Below are positions 14,413-23,130 of a DNA stretch of 27,906 nt, one piece after another (within the stretch, counting starts at the first letter, position 1; every line of letters starts with the position of its first letter). The stretch spans positions 1 to 27,906 of IMG/VR virus record IMGVR_UViG_3300006754_002917. One strand, written 5' to 3'. The notes beneath the pieces are model-generated. The model was not told the origin of the DNA. It worked only from the letters and a program-made list of their open reading frames with translations, and did no database searches. The translations under genes and the position numbers were made by a program. Source of the stretch: a virus.

Positions 14413-14413
14413 G

Positions 14414-14674
14414 ATGAAACTTGATCAGTTATATTTGCATTTAGAACTACCTATTAAGGGTAGCTTACCTCCAAAGAATTTTACAAATTATACTATTTTA
14501 GATGGGGCAACTTTTCCCGCCCTGTATGTGGACCCTCCGGATCAAGAGGACAATCATAATATATTCTGGGGAAGAACAGAAGAAGCAGAACCCACTGGAG
14601 CAAATGGTGGACAATTCTACGGAACTGAATTAATAACATTCGTCATTGACGATATAGCAAACAAAAAGGATTAA
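14414..14674 (+). CDS. Small protein between scaffold and capsid genes, unknown
   Basis: This gene encodes 86 residues from the ATG one base after the scaffold stop; an alternative ATG at 14399 would overlap the scaffold by 14 bases and add five residues. The frame is open further upstream but only as a shadow of the scaffold gene. The sequence (YLHLELPIKGSLPP, then LDGATFPALYVDPPDQED) is Pro-rich and acidic with no membrane segment. A minor capsid or assembly protein is the likely role by position. Confidence 0.5.
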   Translation: MKLDQLYLHLELPIKGSLPPKNFTNYTILDGATFPALYVDPPDQEDNHNIFWGRTEEAEPTGANGGQFYGTELITFVIDDIANKKD

Positions 14675-14682
14675 TATAAATT

Positions 14683-15708
14683 ATGGCTATTTCAAATGAA
14701 CTATTATCCTCAACTTTGTTTAGTATCAGAGACGGCGAGGTTGACGAACTTTTCCAGAAGGTTGCCTTTTTAGATCACTGTAAACGAGCAGGCGGAATTG
14801 AATTTGAGGATGGCGGAATTAAAATTCAGCGTCCTCTCGCAATTGCCGAGCACAGTTCTATCACAAGTCTACCTACTGGATATGAGCCAGTCAGTCTAGC
14901 TGTTAACGATGTTATGCAACCGGCAATCTATGATTGGGCAGATTTCGCTGCACCGATCGTGATTACCAAAAAGGAAGAACTGGAAAATCAGGGCGAGAAA
15001 GCAATCGTGAAAATTGTTGAGGCACGAATGCGCTCTGTTATGGGAATGCTACGAAGGGAAATTAACCTTCAGCTTCTCGCTGGAAGCAGTACAGTTCTTA
15101 CGACACTGAACAGTCTTAATGGCGTACCCGCTGCAATGACCACCGGCTTCCTAGAAGAAGGTGCACCTGCGGCTGCTACACAGACTAATACCATTGGTGG
15201 TATTCAGAAATCAGTTGTTGATGTTGTCGGCTGGTATAACCAGATCGGTGACTGCGCTGGTGGTTTCAACGCTAACGGTTTGGCTGCTATGAACAGTCTT
15301 TGGACTACGACTAATAGTCGTGCTCCTATGGGACAGGTTGATGCGGTCATTATGTCTGAAGCAGGGTTTGCTAACTATAAGCGAGCACTATTTGCTAACG
15401 AACGATACATCGATGAGAAGTCTTTGGACGGAGGTCGTATGTCTCTGCTGTATGCAGGTGCTCCTTGTGAGGCTGATATCGCTATGCCAGATGCTACCAC
15501 GAACGGTGTTGGACAAGCAGCAACTGCTTACTTCCTGAACTTTGATGGAATTAAGTTGGTTATGCATCCAGATGCTGATTTCGCTGTATCTGACTTTGAA
15601 CATATCTCTGGAACTACAGCCCGTGCTGCTACCCTCTATTGGAAGGGTCAGTTGATTGCGGATCACTTGGGTTCACAGGGACTACTATTTGATGGGGAGG
15701 CTTGGTAA
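14683..15708 (+). CDS. Major capsid protein, HK97-fold
   Basis: This gene encodes 341 residues between the scaffold region and a decoration protein, the normal podovirus order. It has an N-terminal helical arm (SSTLFSIRDGEVDELFQ), an E-loop-like stretch (GIKIQRPLAIAEHSS), a spine-helix region (VEARMRSVMGMLRREINLQL) and a C-terminal segment ending in a beta strand with aromatic residues. Codon use is noticeably richer in C than in the early region, fitting a highly expressed protein tuned to the host. No N-terminal pro-domain is evident. The exact capsid subfamily was not identified. Confidence 0.82.
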   Translation: MAISNELLSSTLFSIRDGEVDELFQKVAFLDHCKRAGGIEFEDGGIKIQRPLAIAEHSSITSLPTGYEPVSLAVNDVMQPAIYDWADFAAPIVITKKEELENQGEKAIVKIVEARMRSVMGMLRREINLQLLAGSSTVLTTLNSLNGVPAAMTTGFLEEGAPAAATQTNTIGGIQKSVVDVVGWYNQIGDCAGGFNANGLAAMNSLWTTTNSRAPMGQVDAVIMSEAGFANYKRALFANERYIDEKSLDGGRMSLLYAGAPCEADIAMPDATTNGVGQAATAYFLNFDGIKLVMHPDADFAVSDFEHISGTTARAATLYWKGQLIADHLGSQGLLFDGEAW

Positions 15709-15709
15709 T

Positions 15710-16189
15710 ATGAGCAGATCAGGACTAAGTTATTTAGAGAAAACATCACAAGATGTGTTCGGCAATACAATTGATATTCCGTCCGCCTTGGATCGCAGAA
15801 CGGTACAGCGTTTTCACTGTAACGGAACTGTTTCCGCAGGTGAATGGGTTCAACTTGACCACACTGGACAGACACATTCCGCAAGGGTTGTGACTGTTAT
15901 TCAGGCTGCGGCTGTTGCTTTAGGCAATCCGGCTGTTGTGGGTGTTGCTTTGACAGATGGCGCCGCAGGTGGCTTTGTAGATGTTTGCACCAGAGGCTAT
16001 GTTGAGGATGCTGCAGTGGCTAACGCCGTTGCTGCTGCCGGCATTGGTCTTGTTGTAGACAATACTACCGCTGGACGGGCTGTTGCTTATGACGCTGCTG
16101 ATCAAGCACCACTATGTGGTGTGACATTGGAAGCGGCTGTTGGTAACACGGCTGATGTTTATGTATACGGACTAGGAACGGATTCGTAA
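15710..16189 (+). CDS. Capsid decoration/stabilisation protein, DUF2190-like
   Basis: This gene encodes 159 residues. The ATG at 15710 has GGGGAGG nine bases upstream; an earlier in-frame ATG at 15656 lies inside the capsid gene and was rejected. The protein is Ala/Gly/Val-rich with repeated short beta strands (GEWVQLDHTGQ, VVGVALTDGAAGGFVDVCT, GYVEDAAV), typical of DUF2190-type capsid-stabilising proteins encoded just after the capsid gene. It should bind the outside of the mature head. A strong terminator follows it. Confidence 0.65.
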   Translation: MSRSGLSYLEKTSQDVFGNTIDIPSALDRRTVQRFHCNGTVSAGEWVQLDHTGQTHSARVVTVIQAAAVALGNPAVVGVALTDGAAGGFVDVCTRGYVEDAAVANAVAAAGIGLVVDNTTAGRAVAYDAADQAPLCGVTLEAAVGNTADVYVYGLGTDS

Positions 16190-16205
16190 TTTATTGGAAT
16201 TCGTA

Positions 16206-16259
16206 GAGGGTGTCCAGTTGTTTTATTGACATTTTGGACTGGACACCCTCCTTTTTTTT
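16206..16259 (+). terminator. Strong intrinsic terminator closing the head operon
   Basis: GAGGGTGTCCAGT (16206-16218) pairs perfectly with ACTGGACACCCTC (16238-16250) across a 19-base loop, followed by C and eight T's. It is the strongest terminator in the window and separates the packaging and head genes from the tail operon. Confidence 0.9.
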
Positions 16260-16267
16260 GAAGTTTA

Positions 16268-16328
16268 TCTTTACAATTTCCTTGCTAAAGCAGTTAGTAT
16301 TATGTAAGTGTTAAACAGACGACCATAT
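16268..16328 (+). repeat. Two-copy regulatory element, copy B, probable tail-operon promoter region
   Basis: This 61-base segment repeats 5728-5797 in the same orientation: a 33-base block with three mismatches and an identical 17-base block, but a spacer nine bases shorter. It sits exactly between the head terminator and the first tail gene, so it must hold the tail-operon promoter or its regulator site unless transcription reads through. TTTACA (16270-16275) and TAGTAT (16295-16300) are 19 bases apart, too far and too weak for good unaided sigma70 use, so an activator seems likely. Confidence 0.6.
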
Positions 16329-16341
16329 AGGAATTGGAAAT

Positions 16342-17856
16342 ATGAACCTAAAAGAACTGAGAAATAAAGTAAAGAACATTACAGATTACAATCCAGAAAT
16401 ACAATCATATCTGGACGATCTGGATGAATTAATAAATGATGCATACAATCAATTATATCTGAGCAAGAGATGGAACTTTGGCAGAAAGACAAAGTTCCTT
16501 AACATATATCCAGATATTAAACCTGAAATTCCAGTAGGTGGTACAGTTCCTCTACCTAATCTGAATGTATTAGATGGACGAAGAGCTTGTGCCTTCAGTG
16601 GTCCAGTCTCTGAATTCCAAGAAGATCCAAGGATCTGGGAAGGACAGATAATTGAAATTCAGGGTAGAGAATATACTATAGAGAAAGTTACTAGTACTTC
16701 AGTTAGAACTGTAGAACCTTTAAGATGTACATCAGATTCTGATGATGTTACTTGGATCGTTAAACATAGGTTCTATCATCTTCCTGCAGATACTGTAGAG
16801 ATATTAGGACTGTCTCATAGAGATGCTCCTATACCAGATATCAGACCTCTGTGGGGAAAGAAGATTGGATTAGTAGCAAGACGAGATGAAGAATTAGATT
16901 TAAGAGAAGACTATACAGCAGACTTTTCTGAGGCTTATGTTCTATGTCCTCCTCAGGATATACCTGCTGGAATGAAGTGGGGACCAGAAGTTATTACACA
17001 AGCACCTACAGTAGGTAGTCCGTTTCCAGCTAGTACATACTGGGAATTTGCTTGGGCATTTGAGGTTGGAGGTATTATAGGTCCTCTATCAGAACCTCGG
17101 ATAATTAATATTGGAATCCCAGAGCAGGGTACTTCTCCAGTTGTTACACTACATTTTCAGACTTGGGATGATAGACCAGTTGCAGCAGATGCCTATAATC
17201 CAGCAGCAGACATCTATCAGAATGATTTTGAAGGAATGAAGAAGGTAGTATTCTACAATTCTAACTTTGATAATGCAGCAGGTGCAAGAAAAGGATTGCC
17301 TTGTTGGAGACAAGTAGGAAGTGCTGGTGCTCTTATCAATAGAGATGATTGGCTACCTATGACTGCTACAGATGAACAAAGTACTGTAACACTAACAGGA
17401 CTATGGAATGTTCACGCTGGTGCACCCAGATATCAAGAATGGGATGGACAGCATCTAAGAATTAGACCTTATCCCAGACCTCAAGGGTTTGAGAAAGAAT
17501 ACCCTAATGTTGCCGCTCCTGTTGATGGAACAATGGCTGCCTTGTACAAGCGTAGATTTAGACAGTATGAATTAAGGTATCAGAGGAAACCTTATCGTTT
17601 GTGCGAAACTACAGATAGTCCTCAGATGCCTTACGAATTCCATCAGCTTATAGTTTATGCAGTACTGCACGAAACCTTTGTTAAGGGTGGCAATGCAGCA
17701 ATGGCTGGTATGTATGATAAGAAGATCAAGGATGCGATTAAGATTCTTGAGAAGCGTTATATTGATAGGGCAGATACTTTCTGGCAGCGTGGTCAGTTTG
17801 GTATAGAAAATATGGGTATTGTCTACGACTATAATTCTCTCAGGAAACTTAATTAA
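16342..17856 (+). CDS. Tail adaptor protein (T7 gp11-like) with a large inserted beta domain
   Basis: This gene encodes 504 residues with AGGA nine bases before the ATG. The N-terminal part (VKNITDYNPEIQSYLDDLDE, then INDAYNQLYLSKRWNF) and the C-terminal helical part (PYEFHQLIVYAVLHETFVKG) are the two halves of the gp11/gp4-type adaptor that binds under the portal. T7 gp11 has only about 200 residues; here the middle is a long beta-rich insertion, including a fibronectin-like stretch (YWEFAWAFEVGGIIGPLSEP). The insert may stick out as an extra ring or an attachment point for the appendages encoded downstream. Its stop overlaps the start of the nozzle gene by one base. Confidence 0.7.
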   Translation: MNLKELRNKVKNITDYNPEIQSYLDDLDELINDAYNQLYLSKRWNFGRKTKFLNIYPDIKPEIPVGGTVPLPNLNVLDGRRACAFSGPVSEFQEDPRIWEGQIIEIQGREYTIEKVTSTSVRTVEPLRCTSDSDDVTWIVKHRFYHLPADTVEILGLSHRDAPIPDIRPLWGKKIGLVARRDEELDLREDYTADFSEAYVLCPPQDIPAGMKWGPEVITQAPTVGSPFPASTYWEFAWAFEVGGIIGPLSEPRIINIGIPEQGTSPVVTLHFQTWDDRPVAADAYNPAADIYQNDFEGMKKVVFYNSNFDNAAGARKGLPCWRQVGSAGALINRDDWLPMTATDEQSTVTLTGLWNVHAGAPRYQEWDGQHLRIRPYPRPQGFEKEYPNVAAPVDGTMAALYKRRFRQYELRYQRKPYRLCETTDSPQMPYEFHQLIVYAVLHETFVKGGNAAMAGMYDKKIKDAIKILEKRYIDRADTFWQRGQFGIENMGIVYDYNSLRKLN

Positions 17857-20102
17857 TGAAGACGAAATCTACTGAAGAGAGATTAGCTGGAGGTGTAGAC
17901 CAGAGATGGAAGGTACCTTCTAATCTTGCATCTGATATTAGAAATTGTCGGATAGAAGATGTAGGTCTTGGATGGAAGAATGATAGAGGTTGGGAGAACT
18001 TAATTCCTGTAGCAGATGCTATGACAAGGGAATTCACAACTGAACAGTTAGCTAATGTAAGGGAACCTTGTCGGTTCCTTAAAGTTTGGTCTAGACACGG
18101 TGGGTCAGAAGTATATTATCTCTATGAGAGAAATGGACATTTACATTATCATTTCGGTAATTCTGGACCAACACCGGCAGATAGAGAAGTAGTATTACAG
18201 GCGAATAGAAACATTCCTAAAGCAGATGATCCCGGTACACAGTTAACACCGTTTGGTAGATTTGCTTTAATTCAAAATGGTTATGAAGCACCATTCAAAT
18301 TCTGGGGAAGGGTAAAGCAATCACCGTTTGGATGGACACAAAGACCTATGCCTCCAAGGGTATATAAGCCTAACTTAGATCAGATAGATGATCCTCAGGA
18401 CTTGGAATCCCAGCAAGGTTCGTATCTAACTAATTGGAGATCTGTTGGATTAGGTAATGACCAAGAAGGTGACTGGAGCCACTATAGATATAAGGTTAGT
18501 TTCATATCAGATACTGGTTCTGAAAGTCCTCTAAGTGATGCTATGGGTGTAACTTGGAAGGTAACAAATGAAGATCAAGATTACTACAAAGTAGGAATAG
18601 TTCTTGATGACATTCCTACAGGTGATAACAATGTTGTTGCTCGTAACATTTATAGAACTAAGAACTTAGATAATAATGCTGCAGAGAAATACTATTTAAT
18701 TAAGAGACTGAACGATAATAGTTGTAAGACTTTCGTTGATATCATTCCGGATAGTTTGCTATTAGAAGAAGCACCGGGTGAGAATGATAGTATCTTAGTT
18801 TCTCAGTCATTCAAGTATGCTGCAACATATAATGGTTGTATATGGATTGCTGGTGGTGATGATTACAGTACTAGCATAAGGTATAGTAACAGACACCTTC
18901 CAGAACAATTTGATAGGTTTAGATTCTTTGATGTAGGGATGAGACAAGGCGGTGAGATAACTGCACTGGTTCCTTTTAGTAATAACCTATTGGTATTCCG
19001 AGCGGGTTCAATAGAAGTTATCTCAGCCATCTCCGATGATACATATACGATCGGTACCTTAGACAGCGATGTTGGAACAAGGGCAACGAATACAATTAAA
19101 GAAGTACCCGGTGTAGGATTATTCTTTCTGTCAAAAGATGGTGTATATGCAATCACCGGTGGACAGTCTGGTGCTGGCTTAGTTACTGCTAAAGTAGAAT
19201 CTGTTAGTAAGGGTTTGTATGGAGAATGGCAACGACTAAGTGAAGGAAGTTTAGCAAGAGCAACAGCCACTTATAGTACCAGAGAAAAAGAATATTGGGT
19301 ACACTATCCAGTAGATGGAGAGACAGAGAATACAAGAGGTGCAGTATTCCATAAAGAGGCTGGGATGTGGAGCCTTAGGAATTTATCTGATGGTGTAACT
19401 GTACAATCAACTGCTGGTAGTAGTTCAAATTATCAGATGACATTTACCTGTTTAGATACAGATCCTGAGGGATGGATTATTATAGGAACATATCCTGATT
19501 ATCCGTATGCATCACAATCTGTTTTAGCAACTAATGCACTGACATTCTTTCCGGGCTTTGACTTACAGGTATGGTCGGCTAATTGTGGATGGGGTGTATA
19601 CGGTAGGAACAGTGCATCAGGAGAAGGAACAGAAACATTCACTTTATATGATAAGCATAAAGCTTCTACTGACTGTGCTTACATCAGTACTTGGGATGAT
19701 TTCGGAGATGATAGTATTAAGAAGCGTATCCATTCAGTAGAGATAGAAATGGTATCGCAAGGGTATAATGATTTGTCAATGGTGTATGCTGTGGACTATA
19801 GTTTCAGTCCGCTTCAAGGAGGGACACAGGCTCCTATGATTATAGAGAAATATCATACACTAGCATCTGAGCCAGTATGGACAATTACCGGCGGAACCGA
19901 GGTAAAGAACCTAGCAACTTGGGGCGAGAACTGGTCTAATGGACAGTTATGCAGGGTTAGGTTTGATGTCCATACTGGGCTATGCTCCCATTTTCAGTGG
20001 GGAATTCATAGCAATAAGTTATTTCACATTATCTCCTATAATATAGAATACAGTTCATCTGATCAGAAGGTGATAACGAAGGGTGGTGGAAGTGGCTCGT
20101 AG
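17856..20102 (+). CDS. Tail nozzle protein (T7 gp12 / P22 gp10 type)
   Basis: This gene encodes 748 residues and directly follows the adaptor with a TAATG overlap, the usual gp11-gp12 order. The N-terminus (ERLAGGVDQRWKVPSNLASD) resembles the nozzle start, where a short strand inserts into the adaptor. The centre has repeated propeller-type blades (AATYNGCIWIAGG, NNLLVFRAGSIEVIS, GVGLFFLSKDGVYAITGG). Fibronectin-like segments lie near residue 200 (YRYKVSFISDTGSESPLSD). It forms the hexameric end of the short tail through which DNA leaves. The C-terminal Gly/Ser end overlaps the next gene. Confidence 0.78.
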   Translation: MKTKSTEERLAGGVDQRWKVPSNLASDIRNCRIEDVGLGWKNDRGWENLIPVADAMTREFTTEQLANVREPCRFLKVWSRHGGSEVYYLYERNGHLHYHFGNSGPTPADREVVLQANRNIPKADDPGTQLTPFGRFALIQNGYEAPFKFWGRVKQSPFGWTQRPMPPRVYKPNLDQIDDPQDLESQQGSYLTNWRSVGLGNDQEGDWSHYRYKVSFISDTGSESPLSDAMGVTWKVTNEDQDYYKVGIVLDDIPTGDNNVVARNIYRTKNLDNNAAEKYYLIKRLNDNSCKTFVDIIPDSLLLEEAPGENDSILVSQSFKYAATYNGCIWIAGGDDYSTSIRYSNRHLPEQFDRFRFFDVGMRQGGEITALVPFSNNLLVFRAGSIEVISAISDDTYTIGTLDSDVGTRATNTIKEVPGVGLFFLSKDGVYAITGGQSGAGLVTAKVESVSKGLYGEWQRLSEGSLARATATYSTREKEYWVHYPVDGETENTRGAVFHKEAGMWSLRNLSDGVTVQSTAGSSSNYQMTFTCLDTDPEGWIIIGTYPDYPYASQSVLATNALTFFPGFDLQVWSANCGWGVYGRNSASGEGTETFTLYDKHKASTDCAYISTWDDFGDDSIKKRIHSVEIEMVSQGYNDLSMVYAVDYSFSPLQGGTQAPMIIEKYHTLASEPVWTITGGTEVKNLATWGENWSNGQLCRVRFDVHTGLCSHFQWGIHSNKLFHIISYNIEYSSSDQKVITKGGGSGS

Positions 20103-20838
20103 CTATACAAAAGAATGTTTTGATGATGGTGATCAATTTAAGGCAGATCATTTTAATAGTGATGCTAATGGAATTGCACAGCAGTTTAACGGGCAGTTAG
20201 ATCAAAACAATATGCCGTTAGAAAGTTGTTATTCAGAACAGTTGAAGGATCCTGTTAGAACTAGCAATGCATTTGGTGTGGCTACTGTCAGTAGTTATAT
20301 GCCTACACAATCGTATCATTATGCACAGTGGAGAATAACGAATACAACTACAGAAGAATACGAGATAGGTCCTGCTTCAGTATATCAGACAGATTGGATG
20401 ACAGATAGTTGGGATCCTTTCTGGAACTTGTTTGATTATACTGTAGTTACACAGGGTGCACGAATAAGGTTTGAGAGCCAAGAAGGAATGATCATTGGCG
20501 GCTTAACAATTAATTGTGAAACAAGATCAGGTCGTATACGAGGTCCCGGTGATCCGGGGTGGACTAAGAATTCAGCAAACTATGAGAACTATGAGATAGG
20601 AATATTCTGTAATGGTATTCTGATAGGAAGAAGTGGTAGGGTATATAATGGAGCATTATGCTTGGATATCCCCTTCAGCACACCGATAGGAACAGAATAT
20701 ACCGAGATAGTAGTGAAATGGTTTAAGGAACAGAATGTTTTCATTGATGGAGAAACTTGGACTGTAACTGAATCAGATCACGGACAATTGTTTACTGTAT
20801 CAGGTATGCACCTTTGGGCGAGGAATCAATACCGATGA
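20083..20838 (+). CDS. Tail appendage protein, first of three paralogues
   Basis: This gene encodes up to 251 residues from GTG at 20083; a second GTG at 20092 (giving MARSYTKECF) is equally possible and fits the paralogues better. It overlaps the end of the nozzle gene. The N-terminus has the shared pattern of a short beta start, a ...F.AD.FN...N....FN...D motif and NMPLESC, found in modified form in the two following genes. The rest is beta-rich with Trp and Tyr. It is probably a tail-fibre or spike protein attached to the nozzle. Confidence 0.55.
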   Translation: MVEVARSYTKECFDDGDQFKADHFNSDANGIAQQFNGQLDQNNMPLESCYSEQLKDPVRTSNAFGVATVSSYMPTQSYHYAQWRITNTTTEEYEIGPASVYQTDWMTDSWDPFWNLFDYTVVTQGARIRFESQEGMIIGGLTINCETRSGRIRGPGDPGWTKNSANYENYEIGIFCNGILIGRSGRVYNGALCLDIPFSTPIGTEYTEIVVKWFKEQNVFIDGETWTVTESDHGQLFTVSGMHLWARNQYR

Positions 20839-21494
20839 GCAATAATCTAATTTATACGAATGGACGGGCTGGGCAACCATCTAATGATAATAGTGAGGCT
20901 GATAGCTTTTTCAATAGTTTGGCGACTGATAGTGGACAGATAGATCAAAGTAATACCAGAACTGAATGGGTATCTACAAAACATATAAACTTTGAAGATA
21001 AGCCTTTAATTAAAGTCTATGCACACAGAAACAATACTACATTAGATCAAGCCTATAATGGAACAACTTATCAGACAGTATCACACGGTAATAATGGAAG
21101 TTCAGAGCTAACATTTGCTGCTCATACATTTCGTGTAGGAGAGGTATTTAGATATCATTTCAACTTTAGAACTAATGTATCTAATAACGACTTGGCTGGA
21201 AATAAAGGTTTAGATTATTTCTGGGTTAAGGCACAACTACAGTTAGATTCTGGTGCTGGTGCAACTTGGACTGACATAGGATTTGATACAAGGAATTCAT
21301 TTGGTACACATAGGGCTGGTGCTGGTAGTGACTATCCGTGTGCTGGTAATAGAATGTATGGTCTAACATTCATATTCATTCCCGGTTATACTGGTGATAT
21401 AACAGGTATGAGGGTACAGGTTCGTACAGAAAGTGCTACGATGAATCTTAATATGAGAGACTGGAATGAACAACTAAGGGTGGTAGGTGCATAA
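20835..21494 (+). CDS. Tail appendage protein, second paralogue
   Basis: This gene encodes 219 residues from the ATG at 20835, whose ATGA overlaps the previous stop; GAGGA lies about ten bases upstream. An in-frame ATG at 20814 lies inside the preceding gene and is less likely. The N-terminal motif (GRAGQPSNDNSEADSFFNSL, then GQIDQSNTRTEW) matches its neighbours. The body is beta-rich. A receptor-contacting or spacer part of the tail fibre is likely. Confidence 0.55.
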   Translation: MSNNLIYTNGRAGQPSNDNSEADSFFNSLATDSGQIDQSNTRTEWVSTKHINFEDKPLIKVYAHRNNTTLDQAYNGTTYQTVSHGNNGSSELTFAAHTFRVGEVFRYHFNFRTNVSNNDLAGNKGLDYFWVKAQLQLDSGAGATWTDIGFDTRNSFGTHRAGAGSDYPCAGNRMYGLTFIFIPGYTGDITGMRVQVRTESATMNLNMRDWNEQLRVVGA

Positions 21495-22330
21495 TGCCTT
21501 ATGTTAAACAACACGCTATAGCAACAGGACAACCAGCACAGGCTGGTGAGGTTAATGAGAACTTTGAAGATGCTAGACGCTATATTAATAAGGATATTGT
21601 TCAGGCTGATTTGGCTAATGACAGTGTAGATTATCCGGAGATAGTAAGAGGGGAATTGAATGCTGGTACACAGCAACATCAGTTCACTGCTGGAAATAGT
21701 ATGGGTAACTTTGTTGATAGGCAATCAAGAAATATTAATCCATTTACGAGATATACTAAGAAAGAAACAACATCTCTTTGGACTGATCAACGGAATGCTG
21801 CATCGGCACCGCTTACAACCAGACCGTTATCACAGATACTACAGTTGCCTGATAATCAGTTCTCATTTGAAATGGAACAGAGAGGACTGGTTACATTAAG
21901 AACTTGGATTGAGGTTATTATTCCAGCAACACCTTGTAATGATCCTGAGGACAATACAGTGCAATGTGAACATAGGTATACAACCTATATGTATCTATCA
22001 GATGATGGTGGTGAAACTACAATGGAAGATACAACTAAGGGAAAGTTTTATGACTATAGTGAATTCTCAGGAGGTGGAGGCGGAGGTAGTCCCAGTAGTT
22101 GGGCAGGTCCTCCTAATCAAGATCCGATGAAGACTGTTGCAGATACTGGATGGTCAGCAAACATTCCGTGGTCTGCATACAATAGATTTTATTGTATCAC
22201 TAGGACAAAGATAATGAATGCCGGGACGCATCAATTTGGTGTGGTATATGATGCACACCACGATGTAGGTTATGCATATGTTTGCAATACTACAGTAGAG
22301 ATTGAATATATTGGCTCAAACATTACTTAG
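21494..22330 (+). CDS. Tail appendage protein, third paralogue, with glycine linker
   Basis: This gene encodes 278 residues, coupled to the previous gene by a TAATG overlap. The start (GQPAQAGEVNENFEDARRYI, then NKDIVQADLANDSVDY) is the clearest form of the shared N-terminal appendage motif. A run of six glycines followed by Ser/Pro (near residue 196) looks like a flexible linker that divides the protein, followed by a beta-rich end. The tip or receptor-binding part may be at the C-terminus. Confidence 0.55.
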   Translation: MPYVKQHAIATGQPAQAGEVNENFEDARRYINKDIVQADLANDSVDYPEIVRGELNAGTQQHQFTAGNSMGNFVDRQSRNINPFTRYTKKETTSLWTDQRNAASAPLTTRPLSQILQLPDNQFSFEMEQRGLVTLRTWIEVIIPATPCNDPEDNTVQCEHRYTTYMYLSDDGGETTMEDTTKGKFYDYSEFSGGGGGGSPSSWAGPPNQDPMKTVADTGWSANIPWSAYNRFYCITRTKIMNAGTHQFGVVYDAHHDVGYAYVCNTTVEIEYIGSNIT

Positions 22331-22350
22331 TTTACAAAGAGGATATTAAT

Positions 22351-23127
22351 ATGGCAAGAGATTATTACAGCGAATTTACCGGGACCGATGCATCAGACCG
22401 TTTGAGAGGTGGTGCAGGCGGTGCATTGAAAGGTGCTGGGACCGGTGCACTTATAGGATCTATTGTACCCGGTGTAGGTACTGTAATTGGTGCCGGTATT
22501 GGTGCAGGTGTTGGAGGTGCGTTTGGCGCAGGCGGTGCCACAAAGTATATGACACCTTATGAAGAGGAGAATCTTAAAAGGTTAACTGCATTAGAAAAAG
22601 GTATGGAAGAAGGTACCTTAGGATTATCAGAGGAAGAGAAACAACTACTATACGGATCAGCAGAGGATAGAGAAAGACAAGCAAGAGATCAGGCAAGAAT
22701 GCTACAGCAACAGAAGTTAGCATCAGCTTATCAAGGTGCTGGTACAGCTTATGCTGAGATGGCTGAAGCAGAAGAGATGCAAGTAGATGCTATGAGACAG
22801 ACTGGGCTGAAGGTAGCAGAACTTGATATACAAAGAGCAGAACAAGAAGAAGCAGAATACTGGGGAAGACTTGCTACTATGTCCCAGCGTGAAGCATTAG
22901 AGCACGATAAAAAGAAAGCAGAGAATGCTGCACTATATGAAGACTTTAATGAATTCTTAGTTGGAGAAATCACAACTGGTGGTGTACTATCAGATTCCGG
23001 TATGGAAGGTAAGGCTGCTGCATTGGCATCTAGATATGGAACTTCTGAGAATGATTTGGATGCGGCATTAGAAGTATTAAGTCAGAACCCAGAATTGGTT
23101 AACTTGTTAATTCAGGCGGGAGGATAA
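22351..23127 (+). CDS. Glycine-zipper internal (ejection) protein, T7 gp14-like
   Basis: This gene encodes 258 residues with AGAGGA eight bases before the ATG. Residues about 20-62 are an uninterrupted Gly/Ala-rich zipper with many GxxxG steps (GAGTGALIGSIVPGVGTVIG and on), able to pack in a membrane. Residues about 75-195 are a long Glu/Gln/Ala coiled coil. Short-tailed phages carry such proteins inside the head (T7 gp14) and inject them to form a channel in the outer membrane. It is the first of three internal-protein genes after the appendages, which fits. The assignment is by architecture. Confidence 0.6.
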   Translation: MARDYYSEFTGTDASDRLRGGAGGALKGAGTGALIGSIVPGVGTVIGAGIGAGVGGAFGAGGATKYMTPYEEENLKRLTALEKGMEEGTLGLSEEEKQLLYGSAEDRERQARDQARMLQQQKLASAYQGAGTAYAEMAEAEEMQVDAMRQTGLKVAELDIQRAEQEEAEYWGRLATMSQREALEHDKKKAENAALYEDFNEFLVGEITTGGVLSDSGMEGKAAALASRYGTSENDLDAALEVLSQNPELVNLLIQAGG

Positions 23128-23130
23128 GAA

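Noticed and set aside
5728-16328. Prophage attachment sites at the two-copy element
   Set aside because: No integrase or excisionase gene was recognised, and the copies lie between operons inside the phage modules, not at element edges; regulation is the simpler reading.
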